A DNA stretch of 59,495 bases from Alphaproteobacteria bacterium (GCA_026400395.1 JAPLPD010000154.1:13545-73039); one strand, 5' to 3'; positions 1 to 9,763 are shown, numbered from the stretch's first letter. The notes: a model not told the origin generated them from the sequence alone. Program-made: numbers and translations.

Positions 1-495
1 GGTCGCGCCCGAGCTTTCGACGATTCGGTAGTCGACGATGCCAAGCCCTGAGAAAACGTCGCGGGTCAGGTTCAGGTATTTGGTGGCGACCCGCATCTTG
101 CGGTCGTGGCGGAGCCGGAACGCGGTTGCCACATCGTCAAGGTCGGCCATGTTGCGCACGTCGATCCACGCCTGGGGCACCGCGACCACCACATTGGCGA
201 AGCCGAATCCCAGCCCTTCGATCACCACGACGCGCTTGTCCATATCCGCGATGGTTTCGCGCAGCAGGTCTTCGCCGGTGATGCCGAGATGAACGGTGCC
301 CTGAGCCAGCGCGTCGGCAATCTCGGAGGCCGAGAGATAGGCAACCTCGACGCCGGGCAATCCGGCGATGGCGCCGCGATAGTCGCGGGCGCCGCGCGGC
401 TTGACCAGTTGCAGGCCGGCGCGGCCGAAGAAAGCTTCGGTGTTTTCCTGCAGCCGCCCCTTGGACGGGACGGCGATCATCAGCGGCCCGCTCAT
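1..495 (-). CDS. hisG: ATP phosphoribosyltransferase catalytic subunit HisG (partial, C-terminus outside window)
   Basis: Catalyses the first step of histidine synthesis, joining ATP and PRPP. The visible 165 codons begin [19 protein letters not shown], the characteristic HisG N-terminus (PSKGRL), and continue with [16 protein letters not shown] and [10 protein letters not shown], typical of the periplasmic-binding-protein-like fold of short-form HisG. The ATG at 495 overlaps the TGA of hisZ by four bases (ATGA), so the two subunits are translationally coupled, fitting the HisZ-dependent short-form enzyme. The reading frame runs open to base 1, so the C-terminal part lies beyond the window. 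Identification is firm. Confidence 0.95.
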   Translation of the reverse strand, partial: MSGPLMIAVPSKGRLQENTEAFFGRAGLQLVKPRGARDYRGAIAGLPGVEVAYLSASEIADALAQGTVHLGITGEDLLRETIADMDKRVVVIEGLGFGFANVVVAVPQAWIDVRNMADLDDVATAFRLRHDRKMRVATKYLNLTRDVFSGLGIVDYRIVESSGAT

Positions 496-1634
496 AAGTT
501 GGCTCCGCAGGCTGCGACGCGCTCGATCCACACCGCGAAGCCCACCGCCGGGATCGGCGATTTCGCGCCCAGCCGCGTCAGCAGTTCATCGTAACGTCCG
601 CCGGCTACCAGTGGACTGTTCGGCGGTACGGCCGGATCGTGCAACTCAAACACGAAGCCGGTGTAATAATCGAGGCCTCGGCCGAACGCGGTCGAGAAGC
701 GGATGCGCGCGACATCAACGCCGCGCGCGGCGAGAAATCCAGCGCGGCTCTCGAACAGATCAAGCGCCGCTTCGATGCGCAAGCCGGCCGACGCCGCCAA
801 TGCGCGGAGTTCCGCCGCCGCTTCGTCCGGATCGCCGGAGACAGCCAAAAACATTTCGATCAGCGCGCGGGTCTCGCCGGGCAGTGTGGTCGCCGCGCCA
901 AGCGCGGCCTGCTCCAGGAACCGTTCGGCGATTTCGCCAACCGTGCGTCCGCCAACGGCGTTGATCCCGGCGATCGAAAGCAGGTCGGTGACTAGCGCGT
1001 GCGCGGCCTTCGGATCGGAACGTTCCAGAGCAGCCAGTACACCCTGGTATTCAGGTTTGTTCTGGCCTGTAGCGAGCGAAAGAACATCCAGGTCATGGGC
1101 GAGCGAAGTCTTCCGGTTGAAGTCCTTCACCAGCCGACGCTTCCAGGCCGGCGCCAGATCGAGCGCGGCAACCAGCGCCGCGAACAATCCGACGTCACCC
1201 ATGCGGATTTCCGGCGCGGCAATGCCGTAATGAGCGGTGGCATCGAGGCCCAGCGCCAGCATCTCGGCGTCAGCAGCGGCTTTGTCCGGCCGGCCGAAAG
1301 ACTCGATGCCGGCCTGCACGATCTCCGCCGGCAGCACACCGCGGTCGCGGTAGACCGGACCGAGGTAGCAAAATCCCTGTGCCGACCCAACGGCTTCCGA
1401 GGCGAGATAAGCGCATGACACCGGGATGGTGAGGTCGGGACGCAAGCAAAGTTCGCGGCCAACGGCATCGTTGGTGAGGTACATCCGCTTGCGGATGTCC
1501 TCGCCGGACAAATCGAGGAACGGCTCGGCGGGCTGCAGTATCGGCGGCGCAACGCGGCGATAGCCGGCGCGGTGGAAGGCGCCAACCAGAGTTTCGGCCC
1601 GTGCGTCGGCCAATTTCATCATCTCGTTCGTCAT
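492..1634 (-). CDS. hisZ: ATP phosphoribosyltransferase regulatory subunit HisZ
   Basis: HisZ is a histidyl-tRNA synthetase paralogue that forms a complex with short-form HisG and carries feedback control by histidine; it does not charge tRNA. The 380-residue protein has class II synthetase-like motifs: [21 protein letters not shown] near residues 48-68, [16 protein letters not shown] near 316, and [12 protein letters not shown]. It is shorter than the true HisS at 4960-6480 and lacks the anticodon-binding C-terminal domain. It starts at an ATG at 1634 and overlaps hisG by four bases. Divergent to it lies a plus-strand zinc-type module that separates hisZ from hisS. Confidence 0.95.
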   Translation of the reverse strand: MTNEMMKLADARAETLVGAFHRAGYRRVAPPILQPAEPFLDLSGEDIRKRMYLTNDAVGRELCLRPDLTIPVSCAYLASEAVGSAQGFCYLGPVYRDRGVLPAEIVQAGIESFGRPDKAAADAEMLALGLDATAHYGIAAPEIRMGDVGLFAALVAALDLAPAWKRRLVKDFNRKTSLAHDLDVLSLATGQNKPEYQGVLAALERSDPKAAHALVTDLLSIAGINAVGGRTVGEIAERFLEQAALGAATTLPGETRALIEMFLAVSGDPDEAAAELRALAASAGLRIEAALDLFESRAGFLAARGVDVARIRFSTAFGRGLDYYTGFVFELHDPAVPPNSPLVAGGRYDELLTRLGAKSPIPAVGFAVWIERVAACGANL

Positions 1635-1741
1635 AACTCGCCGTCCCGCCGCGGTTTTTCCGCGTTTCCGAGGGCTTTAGCACGGGCCTCTTAAGGTTTC
1701 GACGACAACCGGCGCACGGCCTTAATGGCTTGACGAACCGG

Positions 1742-1760
1742 AATGTAATAATGTTACATT
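1742..1760. promoter_or_regulatory. Zur-like operator, perfect 7-bp inverted repeat
   Basis: AATGTAA (1742-1748) and TTACATT (1754-1760) are perfect inverted arms around a 5-bp spacer TAATG. AT-rich dyads of this form upstream of zinc-uptake TonB receptors are typical Zur (Fur-family) sites in alphaproteobacteria. The site ends only 6 bases before the ATG of the downstream gene at 1767. A TTGACG at 1730-1735 could be a -35 box, which would place the -10 region inside the palindrome (GTTACA at 1753-1758). The dyad is seen directly; the regulator is inferred. Confidence 0.6.
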
Positions 1761-1766
1761 TCGCCG

Positions 1767-2105
1767 ATGGGTTGGTTTCGTTCAAACGGACGAGTTTGGG
1801 GCCTGGTGGCGCTGCTGGCGCTCACCCTCCAGCTCGGCCTGTCGTTCGGACATGTTCACGCCGCGCATGCCTCCGCCCCCGCCCTGACAACCACCGCCGA
1901 TCACCCCGAGACCGGCGATCACGACGACGACTACTGCGCCACCTGCGCGATCCTGGCGCTGCTGACCGGAGCGCAGACCGCGACCGCGGCGACAATCGCT
2001 CCGCAAGCCGCTGTAACCACAGCGGAAATCAACGCCACCCCCGAAGCTGCCCGGGCGATGTCGCCGCGACCGGCCTTCCAGTCCCGCGCCCCTCCCCTGT
2101 CCTGA
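1767..2105 (+). CDS. DUF2946-like small His-rich exported/membrane protein
   Basis: 112 residues. An N-terminal hydrophobic stretch (WGLVALLALTLQLGLSFG) looks like a signal or anchor. It is followed by likely metal-ligand clusters: HVHAAH, DHPETGDHDDDYCATC and a second hydrophobic run. The His/Asp stretch followed by CxxC resembles the DUF2946 family, often found beside metal-dependent TonB receptors. The gene sits just upstream of the broken ZnuD-like receptor and just downstream of a Zur-like dyad, so a role in zinc handling at the envelope is inferred. No Shine-Dalgarno is visible before the ATG at 1767, and the predicted operator abuts it, so the mRNA may be leaderless. Confidence 0.6.
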   Translation: MGWFRSNGRVWGLVALLALTLQLGLSFGHVHAAHASAPALTTTADHPETGDHDDDYCATCAILALLTGAQTATAATIAPQAAVTTAEINATPEAARAMSPRPAFQSRAPPLS

Positions 2106-2184
2106 ACGCTGCCACCTCCCGCTGATCGCCGCCCCGTTCGCGGCGGCGATGCCGTGTGCCCGTTTGCAGATTCAGGAATCCGTC

Positions 2185-4408
2185 ATGTCGTCTCGCGTTC
2201 TAAGAGCGCTGATACTCGGTTGTTCGGCGTTGAGCTTGCCGTTGTTCAGCCCCGAAACAAGCGCGCAGGAAACGCTCGCGCTGCCAGAGATCAACGTCAC
2301 CGCGGCGAGCCCGATCCGGCGCCGGCCGGCGCGGCCGCCCGCCGACGCGGTGACGGTCGCAGCACCAACAGCCCCGGTCGAAGCCCCACCGCTGAGCGGT
2401 ACCCTGCCGATCGTTACCGACCAGTTCGCCACCGTCACCGTGGTGCCGCGCGAGGAAATCCAGCGCAGCCCTGGCTCGACCCTGGGCGACGTGTTGTTCC
2501 GAGGATCACTTCGTCCCGGTCAATCCGCTCGCCACGAACCAGATCGAGGTGATCCGCGGCCCCGCCACCTTGCGTTACGGATCGCAGTCGATCGGCGGCG
2601 TGGTCAGCGCGACCGACAACCGGATCCCCGACGCCCTGCCCTGCGGACCCTTCAGCCCGCTGCGCCCGCTGCCCGGCATCGCCAAGCCGCCTGAGACCGG
2701 CGCGCTCGGCTGCACCAGCGTCGAGGCGCGCACCGCGCTATCGACCGCGGACAGCGGCCGCGAGGGCGGCGTTCTGGTCGATAGCGGCGCGGGAAACTTC
2801 GCCTTCCACGCCGACGCATTCGGCCGCCAGACCGGCGACTACCGCGTGCCGTCCTATCCCTATCTCACCACGCCCGATCCGGCAGAACTGCCGTTCGCGA
2901 CGCAGCCCGGCACGTTCAGCGGACGGCAGCCGAACTCGCAAACGCGCTCCAACGAAGCATCGGTCGGCGGCTCGTATCTGTTTCCGGGCGGCTTTGCGGG
3001 CATCGCCTACGTGCGCAACAACAACCTCTATTCGATCCCTGGCGCCGATGGCGAAGGACACGGCACCCGCATCGACGCCCACCAGGACAAGGTGATGGGC
3101 AAGGGCGAGTACCGCCCGGCCACCTCGGGCATCGAGGCGATCCGATACTGGTGGGGCTATACCGATTATCGCCACAACGAGGTCGGCTTCGCCGACGCCA
3201 CCGATCGATCCACCGATGGTGTCCGCCAGATTTTCACCAGCAAGGAGATGGAAGGCCGCGCCGAAATCCAGCTCATGCCGTTCAACCTGCGCTTCGCCGA
3301 ATTGACAACCGCGATCGGCGTGCAGGGCGGACACGCTCAATTGAACGCGCCGAGCCCCGACGACGTTGGCAGTCCGATCAACGGATTGTTCGACCCGAAC
3401 AAGAATTCGCGGGTGGCTGGCTACATCTTCAATGAGTTCAAGTTCAGCGAGGCGACCAAGGCGCAGATCGCCGGCCGCATCGAAAGGGTGGAGCTGACGG
3501 GCACCACACCGGCGTTCATTCCCGAGTTGTTCGATCTCACCGCCGACCCGGCCGCCATCGGGCCCGCCACGCCGCGCAACCTGTCGTTCACGCCGAAGAG
3601 CGTCAGCGTCGGCCTGATCCAGAACCTGCCGTGGGATTTGGTGGGCAGCGCCACCGCGCAGTATGTGGAGCGGGCGCCGAAGCCGGCCGAGTTGTTCTCG
3701 CGCGGTGGACACGACGCCACCGTGACCTTCGACATCGGCAATCCCAATCTCAAGACCGAAGTCGCCAAGTCGGTGGAGGTGGGCCTGCGCCGCGCCAAGG
3801 GTCCGTTCCGCTTCGAGCTGACCGGCTACCACACGCAATTCGACGGCTTCATCTTCCGGCGGCTGACCGGCAACACCTGCGCCGACGGCGTTTGTCTCGC
3901 CGCGGGCGACCCCGCCGGCCCGCTGGAATTGAGCCAGGCGATCTACTCCCAGCGCAACGCGACATTTCGCGGCGGCGAATTCCAGTTCCAATGGGACACG
4001 CTGCCGATGTGGCAAGGATTCTGGGGCGTCGACGGCCAGTATGACATCGTGCTTGCCACCTTCGACGACGGCACCAACGTGCCGCGCATTCCGCCGCAGC
4101 GTGTCGGCGGCGGTGTTTACTTCCGCAACGCCGAATGGCTTGGGCGCGTGAGCCTTCTGCACGCGTTTGCGCAGCGCGACATCGCCATCGCCGGCGAGAC
4201 GCCAACCGGGGGCTACAATCTGCTCAAGGTGGAGGTCAGCCACACGCGCGAGTTCAAGAACAATCCCTCGGGGATCAAGAAATTCACGGTCGGCGTGGTC
4301 GGGAACAACCTGCTCAACGACGACATCCGCAACCACGTCTCCTACACCAAGGATCAGGTGCTGATGCCGGGCGCCGGCGTGCGCGCCTTCGCCAGCGTCA
4401 AATATTGA
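2185..4408 (+). pseudogene. ZnuD-like TonB-dependent receptor, internally deleted and frameshifted
   Basis: Outer-membrane receptor, probably for zinc. The first frame starts at ATG 2185 (AGGAA upstream) with a signal peptide (MSSRVLRALILGCSALSL...TSAQE), a TonB-box-like region (EINVTAASP) and the plug start (STLGDVLF, ending at 2499). The second frame then runs from about 2498 as SEDHFVPVNPLATNQIEVI, RGPATLRYGSQSIGG, and on through the barrel to the C-terminal Tyr (ASVKY) at 4408. In ZnuD-like proteins about 40-45 plug residues, including the PVIRG segment, lie between these two points. They are missing here and the remaining parts are in different frames. The barrel-only frame could start at GTG 2549 but would lack a signal peptide. 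Confidence 0.8.
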
Positions 4409-4476
4409 GATGATTCCCAACGGGGAAACCGGCATGGCGGGCGACTAGAAGTTGCCCGACTCGGGGAATGAAAGTT

Positions 4477-4567
4477 CGTCATGGCCGGGGTTGATCCGGA
4501 CATCCACGCCTTGCTTTGCGCCAAAATTAAAAAGCCGTGGAGGCCCGGCACAAGGCCGGGCATGACG
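4477..4567. repeat. Dispersed palindromic element, copy 1
   Basis: Begins CGTCATGGCCGGGGTTGAT and ends in the inverted form CACAAGGCCGGGCATGACG, with CATCCACGCCTTGCTTTGCG in the left arm and a short AT-rich centre. The right arm contains a compact hairpin (GCCCGGC, loop, GCCGGGC at about 4552-4561). The sequence is closely related to the elements at 6541-6632 and 26953-26997. It lies between the 3' ends of the TonB remnant and a small minus-strand gene, where it could also act as a transcription stop. Confidence 0.75.
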
Positions 4568-4614
4568 TGGAGAGGGGGTCGCAAAAAAACCGCAAGTCCG
4601 AAGCGCGGACCGGG

Positions 4615-4797
4615 CTAACCGCGGTCGGGCTTCACCGGAACATCGGCATCGTCCTGGCCTTGCATTTCGGGCGCGGGGAGCCCGGCAACAGGCGCCTTCG
4701 GCGCGGACTTGGACTGCGAGACTTTCGGAACCGAACGGTTGCTGCCGCCGTGCCGCTGCATGGCTTGGGGGACGGCGGGGTCCCAAGGGGAACTCAT
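4615..4797 (-). CDS. Small hypothetical protein (60 aa), Pro/Ala-rich
   Basis: 60 residues starting MSSPWDPAVPQAMQRHGG and ending ADVPVKPDRG, with no membrane segment and no domain I recognise. The start at 4797 is supported by a strong Shine-Dalgarno: GAGGAAG lies 5-6 bases upstream on the minus strand. The reading frame is open further upstream to 4926, but that extension lacks a ribosome site. It sits upstream-to-downstream with hisS on the same strand, about 160 bases after the hisS stop. The good start signal is the main reason to call it a gene; function is unknown. Confidence 0.55.
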   Translation of the reverse strand: MSSPWDPAVPQAMQRHGGSNRSVPKVSQSKSAPKAPVAGLPAPEMQGQDDADVPVKPDRG

Positions 4798-4959
4798 GGA
4801 AACTTCCTCGACGATTTTTCTTGGTTGAACCCAGAACCAATTTCCGGCGGGCGGAATCGTTCCACCGCGCCCGGGTCCACAACCGAGTCCATGCTTATAG
4901 GTCGAACATGACGACAAAAAGTTCAAAGCCGGTCACCGCCGCCGATTTGGCGCGCGTGG

Positions 4960-6480
4960 TTAACCGGCGATGTGACGCGCCAGCAATTGGCGCACCGCTT
5001 CGACCAGGCCGTCCTCGGCAACCGGGAACTGCGCCTCGGCCTGCTTCTTCAGATATTCCTCGCGGTCCTTGATGGCGGTCAGTCCCGCCCCCAAAACCAA
5101 ATCCTTGATCAGCACTATGTTTTTGAGCTTCTCGTCGCCGCCCTGGATGATCGCGCAGGGGCTGTTGCGCTTGTCCGCGTATTTGAGCTGCTGGCCGACA
5201 TTGTTCTTCGGATTGCCCAGATAAAGTTCCGCGCGGATGCCGGCGTTGCGCAGCGCAGCGACCATCTTCTGGTAGTCGGCGACGCGGTCGCGGTCGAACA
5301 CGGTGACCAGCACCGGACCCGCGGCAGGCTTGGAGTCAAGCTTGCCGAGCAGAGTCAGCGCCGCCTGCAACCGCGACACGCCGATGGAGAAACCGGTCGC
5401 CGGAACCGGCTCGCCGCGAAAGCGCGACACAAGACCGTCATAGCGCCCGCCGCCGCCGACCGAGCCGAAACGGACCGGGCGGCCTTTTTCGTCCTTGGTG
5501 TCGAGCAGGAGTTCAACTTCGTAGACCGGGCCGGTGTAGTACTCGAGGCCACGGACGACTGAGGGGTCGATAACGACTCTCCCTTCGCCGTAGCCGGCCG
5601 CAGCAACAAGATCCTTAATTATTGAAAGTTCGGCGACGCCTTCTTCGCCAAGCGCATTTCCGTCAACTGCCGTTTCAAAGTTGGCGATAGTCACTTCGTT
5701 TGCCGATTCCAGGCTCATGGAACCAGAGCCCCGCTCGCCCCATCCAGTGAAATTAATGACACGAGTTATCTGCATGTCGTTTAGCTCGGCGCCTTTTGTG
5801 AAATCTCCGGATTCATCTTTCCGACCGGGACCGAGCAGCAACTCAACGCCTTTAACTCCCAGGCGATCTAGCTTGTCGATGGCCCGCAGAACGGCAAGGC
5901 GCTTTCCAGCGTGCTGCTCGCCAGCGAGTCCAACTGCGCCCATCACACCATCGAGCACCTTGCGGTTGTTCACCTTCACAACATACTGGCCGCGCTGAAT
6001 ACCCAACGCCTCCATCGTGTCCGCCGCCATCATGCAAATCTCGGCGTCGGCGGCCATCGTGCCGCTGCCCACCGTGTCGGCGTCGAACTGCATGAACTGG
6101 CGGAAGCGCCCCGGACCGGGCTTCTCGTTCCTAAACACCCAACCGAAGCGATAGCTGCGATACGGCAGCGCGACGTTCTGGAAATTCTCGGCGACGTGAC
6201 GCGCCAACGGCGCGGTCAGATCATAGCGCAGCGACAGCCACTGCTCGTCGTCGTCCTGGAACGAGAACACGCCTTCGTTCGGACGGTCGAGGTCGGGCAG
6301 GAATTTGCCGAGCGCGTCGGTGTATTCGATCTCCGGCGTCTCCACCGGATCGAAGCCGTAGCGCTCATAGACCGCGCGAATCGTCTCGACCATCTGCCGG
6401 GTCGCGGCGATCTCGGCCGGCCCGCGGTCGGCCAGCCCGCGCGGCAATCGCGCCTTCAGCTTGTTTGGTTTGTCGGCCAT
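4960..6480 (-). CDS. hisS: Histidyl-tRNA synthetase
   Basis: Charges tRNA-His. The 506-residue class II synthetase has motif 2 ([18 protein letters not shown], about residues 115-132), the histidine-specific signature [14 protein letters not shown] (about 310), motif 3 ([13 protein letters not shown], about 340) and a C-terminal anticodon-binding domain ([19 protein letters not shown]). It is longer than the roughly 420 residues of E. coli HisS, as is common in alphaproteobacteria. In relatives hisS, hisZ and hisG are usually neighbours on one strand. Here the order and strand are kept but a 2.6-kb opposite-strand module lies between hisS and hisZ. Confidence 0.97.
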   Translation of the reverse strand: MADKPNKLKARLPRGLADRGPAEIAATRQMVETIRAVYERYGFDPVETPEIEYTDALGKFLPDLDRPNEGVFSFQDDDEQWLSLRYDLTAPLARHVAENFQNVALPYRSYRFGWVFRNEKPGPGRFRQFMQFDADTVGSGTMAADAEICMMAADTMEALGIQRGQYVVKVNNRKVLDGVMGAVGLAGEQHAGKRLAVLRAIDKLDRLGVKGVELLLGPGRKDESGDFTKGAELNDMQITRVINFTGWGERGSGSMSLESANEVTIANFETAVDGNALGEEGVAELSIIKDLVAAAGYGEGRVVIDPSVVRGLEYYTGPVYEVELLLDTKDEKGRPVRFGSVGGGGRYDGLVSRFRGEPVPATGFSIGVSRLQAALTLLGKLDSKPAAGPVLVTVFDRDRVADYQKMVAALRNAGIRAELYLGNPKNNVGQQLKYADKRNSPCAIIQGGDEKLKNIVLIKDLVLGAGLTAIKDREEYLKKQAEAQFPVAEDGLVEAVRQLLARHIAG

Positions 6481-6540
6481 CGGGTCCGCTTCAATCGAGC
6501 CACGAATACAGATTTACGGATTAGTGCGAAGACCTCTCAA

Positions 6541-6632
6541 CGTCATGACCGGCCTTGTGCCGGGCATCCACGTCTTGCTTCCTTGATCCAGGGAGCAAGA
6601 CGTGGATGGCCGGGTCAAGCCCGGCCATGACG
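6541..6632. repeat. Dispersed palindromic element, copy 2: near-complete cruciform
   Basis: The left arm starts CGTCATGACCGGCCTTGTGC (6541) and includes CATCCACGTCTTGCTTCCTT. The right arm is its inverted, slightly diverged copy (AGGGAGCAAGACGTGGATGG, then CCGGGTCAAGCCCGGCCATG, ending ACG at 6632). About 40 bases pair on each side with a central loop of about 6 bases. This is the best-preserved of the related elements in the window. It lies in the divergent region between hisS and the aminotransferase gene. Confidence 0.8.
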
Positions 6633-6745
6633 AACGAGAGTCGGAGGCTGGGTACTAGGTAGGGGCTAGGTACCAGCCACCCCCTCTTTTGTCATTATCC
6701 GCGAAAGCGGATAATCCTTGGTTGATCCAGACAACGAGGCGGTTC

Positions 6746-8104
6746 ATGGCCCAAGGACAGAGTGCGTCGCAAAAGACATCGGCCAACACGGCGGTGCCGA
6801 ACGACCTCGAAGCCTTCTTCATGCCGTTCACCGCCAATCGCGCCTTCAAGGCGCGGCCGCGGCTGATCGCGCGCGCCAAGGACATGCACTACTACACGCC
6901 CGAAGGCCGCCCGGTGCTCGACGCCGCCGCGGGCCTGTGGTGCACCAACGCCGGGCACAACCGCGGGCCGATCGTCGAGGCGATTCAGAAGCAGGCGGCC
7001 GAGCTCGACTTCGCGCCGACCTTCCAGTTCGGCCATCCGCGCGCCTTCGAACTGGCGAGCCGGATCGCGGCGCTCGCCCCCGCCGACCTCGACCATGTGT
7101 TCTTCTGCAATTCGGGCTCCGAGGCCGCCGACACCGCCATGAAGATGGCGCTCGCCTATTGGGTCGCCAAGGGCCAGGGCCAGCGCACCCGCTTCATCGG
7201 CCGCGAGCGCGGCTATCACGGCGTCGGCTTCGGCGGCATGTCGGTCGGCGGCCTGCCGAACAACCGCAAGGCGTTCGGCCCGATGCTGCCTGGCGTCGAT
7301 CATCTGCCGCACACCTACAATCGCGAGCAGCAGGCGTTCTCCAAGGGCGAGCCGGAATGGGGCGCGCATCTGGCGGACGAGCTGGAGCGGCTCGTGGGCT
7401 TGCACGGCGACAGCACCATCGCCGCGGTCATCGTCGAGCCGATGGCGGGCTCGACCGCGGTGCTGCCGTCGCCGAAGGGCTATCTGCCGCGGCTGCGCGC
7501 GATTTGCGACAAGTACGGCATCCTGCTGATCTTCGACGAGGTGATCACCGGGTTCGGCCGGCTCGGCCACGCGTTCGCCGCCGAGCGCTACGGCGTGGTG
7601 CCCGATATGATCACGTTCGCGAAGGGAATCACCTCGGGCTCGGTGCCGATGGGCGGCGTGATCTGCCGCACCGGCATCCATGACGCGTTCATGACCGGGC
7701 CGGAGCATGTGGTGGAGTTCTTCCACGGCTACACATATTCCGCGCATCCGCTGGCCTGCGCGGCGGGCCTCGCGGCGCTCGACCTCTACCGCGAGGAAGA
7801 GTTGTTCGCGCGCTCGAAAAAGATCGAGCCGTTCTGGTACGACGCGGCGATGACGCTGAAGGGACTGCCGCGCGTGCTCGACGTGCGCTGCGTCGGCCTC
7901 ACGGCGGCGGTCGATCTCGCCTCGCGCCCCGACGCGGTCGGCAAGCTCGGCTTCGAGGCGATGGAGCGCGGCTTCCACGACGAAGGCATCATGTTCCGCA
8001 TCGTCGGCGATTCGATCGCGGTGACGCCGCCGCTGATCGTGAGCGAAAGCCAGATCGGCGAGATCTTCGACAAGATCGGCAGGATCATCAAGGCGCTGGC
8101 TTAA
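6746..8104 (+). CDS. Omega-amino acid/beta-alanine--pyruvate aminotransferase (class III, PLP)
   Basis: A class III PLP transaminase that moves an amino group from an omega-amino acid such as beta-alanine to pyruvate. In the 452-residue protein the motifs are FCNSGSEAADTAMKMA (cofactor phosphate site), RERGYHGVGFGGMSVGG, the Asp-containing LLIFDEVITGFGRLGHAF, and the PLP lysine in ITFAKGITSG (about K293). HGYTYSAHPLACAAGLAALD is typical of the beta-alanine-pyruvate subgroup. The start at 6746 (MAQGQSASQK) follows an ACGAGG ribosome site; in-frame codons further upstream have none. Its 3' end overlaps the convergent glycosyltransferase by 17 bases. The exact substrate cannot be fixed from sequence alone. 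Confidence 0.9.
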   Translation: MAQGQSASQKTSANTAVPNDLEAFFMPFTANRAFKARPRLIARAKDMHYYTPEGRPVLDAAAGLWCTNAGHNRGPIVEAIQKQAAELDFAPTFQFGHPRAFELASRIAALAPADLDHVFFCNSGSEAADTAMKMALAYWVAKGQGQRTRFIGRERGYHGVGFGGMSVGGLPNNRKAFGPMLPGVDHLPHTYNREQQAFSKGEPEWGAHLADELERLVGLHGDSTIAAVIVEPMAGSTAVLPSPKGYLPRLRAICDKYGILLIFDEVITGFGRLGHAFAAERYGVVPDMITFAKGITSGSVPMGGVICRTGIHDAFMTGPEHVVEFFHGYTYSAHPLACAAGLAALDLYREEELFARSKKIEPFWYDAAMTLKGLPRVLDVRCVGLTAAVDLASRPDAVGKLGFEAMERGFHDEGIMFRIVGDSIAVTPPLIVSESQIGEIFDKIGRIIKALA

Positions 8105-9602
8105 GCGCGGCCACCACCGGGCGAGGCCGCAGCACCGCCCAGCCGAAGCTCGCGGTGCCCTGCCCGAGCCGCATCGGCAGCGTGAACGGCGGCTGGATTT
8201 CGGCATCCTCGGCGATGGCGCGAAGCCCCGGCGGAATGGCGCCCGGACTTTCGTGTTCCGGCCAGACCACCACCGCTCCCCGCGAGCGCAGATCGCCGAG
8301 ATCGATCCACGGCGCGCGCGCCGGGCGGCCGTCGATCAGCACGCGCGGACGCTCGGGCGCGTAGTGGCCGACATTGCCGCCGACCCACATGCTGGCGATC
8401 ACGTAGCTCAGCGGGCGGCCGGTCATGACGCGGAACCGGCGCGACATCTCATCGCCGAGCCTTTGGCCGGGGAACAGCTCGGTGGTGTAGTGCACCTGCA
8501 GGCGCGGACGGACCCCGAAATGCCAGACGAACGCGCCGGCGTAGATCGCAGCCACCGCCGCCCACACCGACGCCATGCGGCCGAGCGCCAGCGCGTCGGG
8601 GCGCTTAACCTGCAGGACGATCCACAGCCCGGTGAACAGCCAGAGCGGATAGCCCCACATGGAGACCACGTCCCGCCCGGTCACCAGCGACAGCAGCACG
8701 ACGAACACCGCCGGCCCGAACGCCAGCAGCGTGACGATCCGGCGGTCGAACGCGCTGGGCGCCGTGCCGTCATCGTCCGCCGCCGGCGCGCGCTTCCACA
8801 CGCAAGGCAGCGCGATCAGCAGCGACGGCACGAACGCGCCGATTTGCCCGAGCAGGAACATCGCCGGCTTCACCGCATAATCCAGGCCGCTCTTGAACGG
8901 CCGGGCGCGGGCGTCGGCATAGGCGAACGGCAGGAAATCGTTCTGCACCAGCCAGATCAGATGCGGCAGCGCGACCAGGACTGCGATCGCCGCCGCCACA
9001 TACGGCCCGGGCGTGCGGAGCACCTTGCGCGCATCGCGGTCGAATAGTGCGAACAGCATCAGCGGCGCCGCCAGCACGACGACGAAGTATTTCGCCCACA
9101 CCGCCATTCCGAGCGCGGAGCCGAGCAGCAGCCAATGGACAATCCGGCCGTGGCGCAGCGCCGCCCAATAAGCGTAGCCGGCCAGCGCCCAGAACGGCAG
9201 TTGAACGACGTCGTGGTTGAACTTCGGCGCGGTGAAGGTGAAGTAGTGGAGCCCGTCGATGATCAGCACGGCGGCGAGTGCGCCCACCGGGCCGACGAGA
9301 CAGCGCGCCATGACCCAGATCAGCGCGAAGGCCGACAGCACCATCGCCTGCGACATGGCGTAGAAGAACAGATCGGGCCCGAACATCCGGTACGCCGCGT
9401 CAACCATCCACCATGGCATCGGCGGCAGCTTGTCGTAGCCGAGCTGCCATTCGCGCCCGTACAGCAGCCCTTCGATCAGATCGAGCGGCAGGTTGAGAAA
9501 AAACAGGGCCGGCAGCGCCGTCCACACCACGCCGTGCAGGACCAGGGACGCCACGAAGGCCCCGGCCGGGTACTGGCGGATGGCGTCGGCGATCTTGTTC
9601 AT
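8088..9602 (-). CDS. GT39/ArnT-like membrane glycosyltransferase
   Basis: 504 residues with many membrane helices in the first 370 residues (for example FVASLVLHGVVWTALPALFFL and MVLSAFALIWVMARCLVG), then a soluble C-terminal region. The pattern ...LYGREWQLGYDKLPPMPWWM near the N-terminus, with acidic and HPP-like residues in the first outer loop, and APKFNHDVVQLPFWALAGYAY match dolichyl-phosphate-mannose-type (family 39) transferases that use polyprenyl-phosphate sugars at the outer face of the inner membrane. Acceptor and sugar are not predictable. It is convergent with the aminotransferase and stands alone. The start at 9602 (MNKIADAIRQ) has only a weak ribosome site. Confidence 0.75.
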   Translation of the reverse strand: MNKIADAIRQYPAGAFVASLVLHGVVWTALPALFFLNLPLDLIEGLLYGREWQLGYDKLPPMPWWMVDAAYRMFGPDLFFYAMSQAMVLSAFALIWVMARCLVGPVGALAAVLIIDGLHYFTFTAPKFNHDVVQLPFWALAGYAYWAALRHGRIVHWLLLGSALGMAVWAKYFVVVLAAPLMLFALFDRDARKVLRTPGPYVAAAIAVLVALPHLIWLVQNDFLPFAYADARARPFKSGLDYAVKPAMFLLGQIGAFVPSLLIALPCVWKRAPAADDDGTAPSAFDRRIVTLLAFGPAVFVVLLSLVTGRDVVSMWGYPLWLFTGLWIVLQVKRPDALALGRMASVWAAVAAIYAGAFVWHFGVRPRLQVHYTTELFPGQRLGDEMSRRFRVMTGRPLSYVIASMWVGGNVGHYAPERPRVLIDGRPARAPWIDLGDLRSRGAVVVWPEHESPGAIPPGLRAIAEDAEIQPPFTLPMRLGQGTASFGWAVLRPRPVVAALKPAP

Positions 9603-9763
9603 GGTTCCGGCGTTCGAAAGGCGGCATTCCGCGCCCCCACGGCAGGATCAAAAGCAAACCGCCGCGCTTTGCGCAACCGCACGGTGTCCTGACCGCCGCG
9701 CGGCCTCAAGACTCCTTGCGCGGAGGCCGGGCCTCATGGACATTGAGCCAGATCGGGCGAATC

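Noticed and set aside
2549-4408. A naturally short, plug-less TonB receptor starting at GTG 2549
   Set aside because: It would lack a signal peptide and most of the plug, and the missing N-terminal parts lie directly upstream in another frame.
2738-4435. 565-codon antisense frame over the TonB receptor
   Set aside because: Same reason; composition is that of a reverse-strand shadow, and the plus strand has clear receptor motifs.
6695-8206. 503-codon antisense frame over the aminotransferase
   Set aside because: No family features; the plus strand has all class III transaminase motifs.
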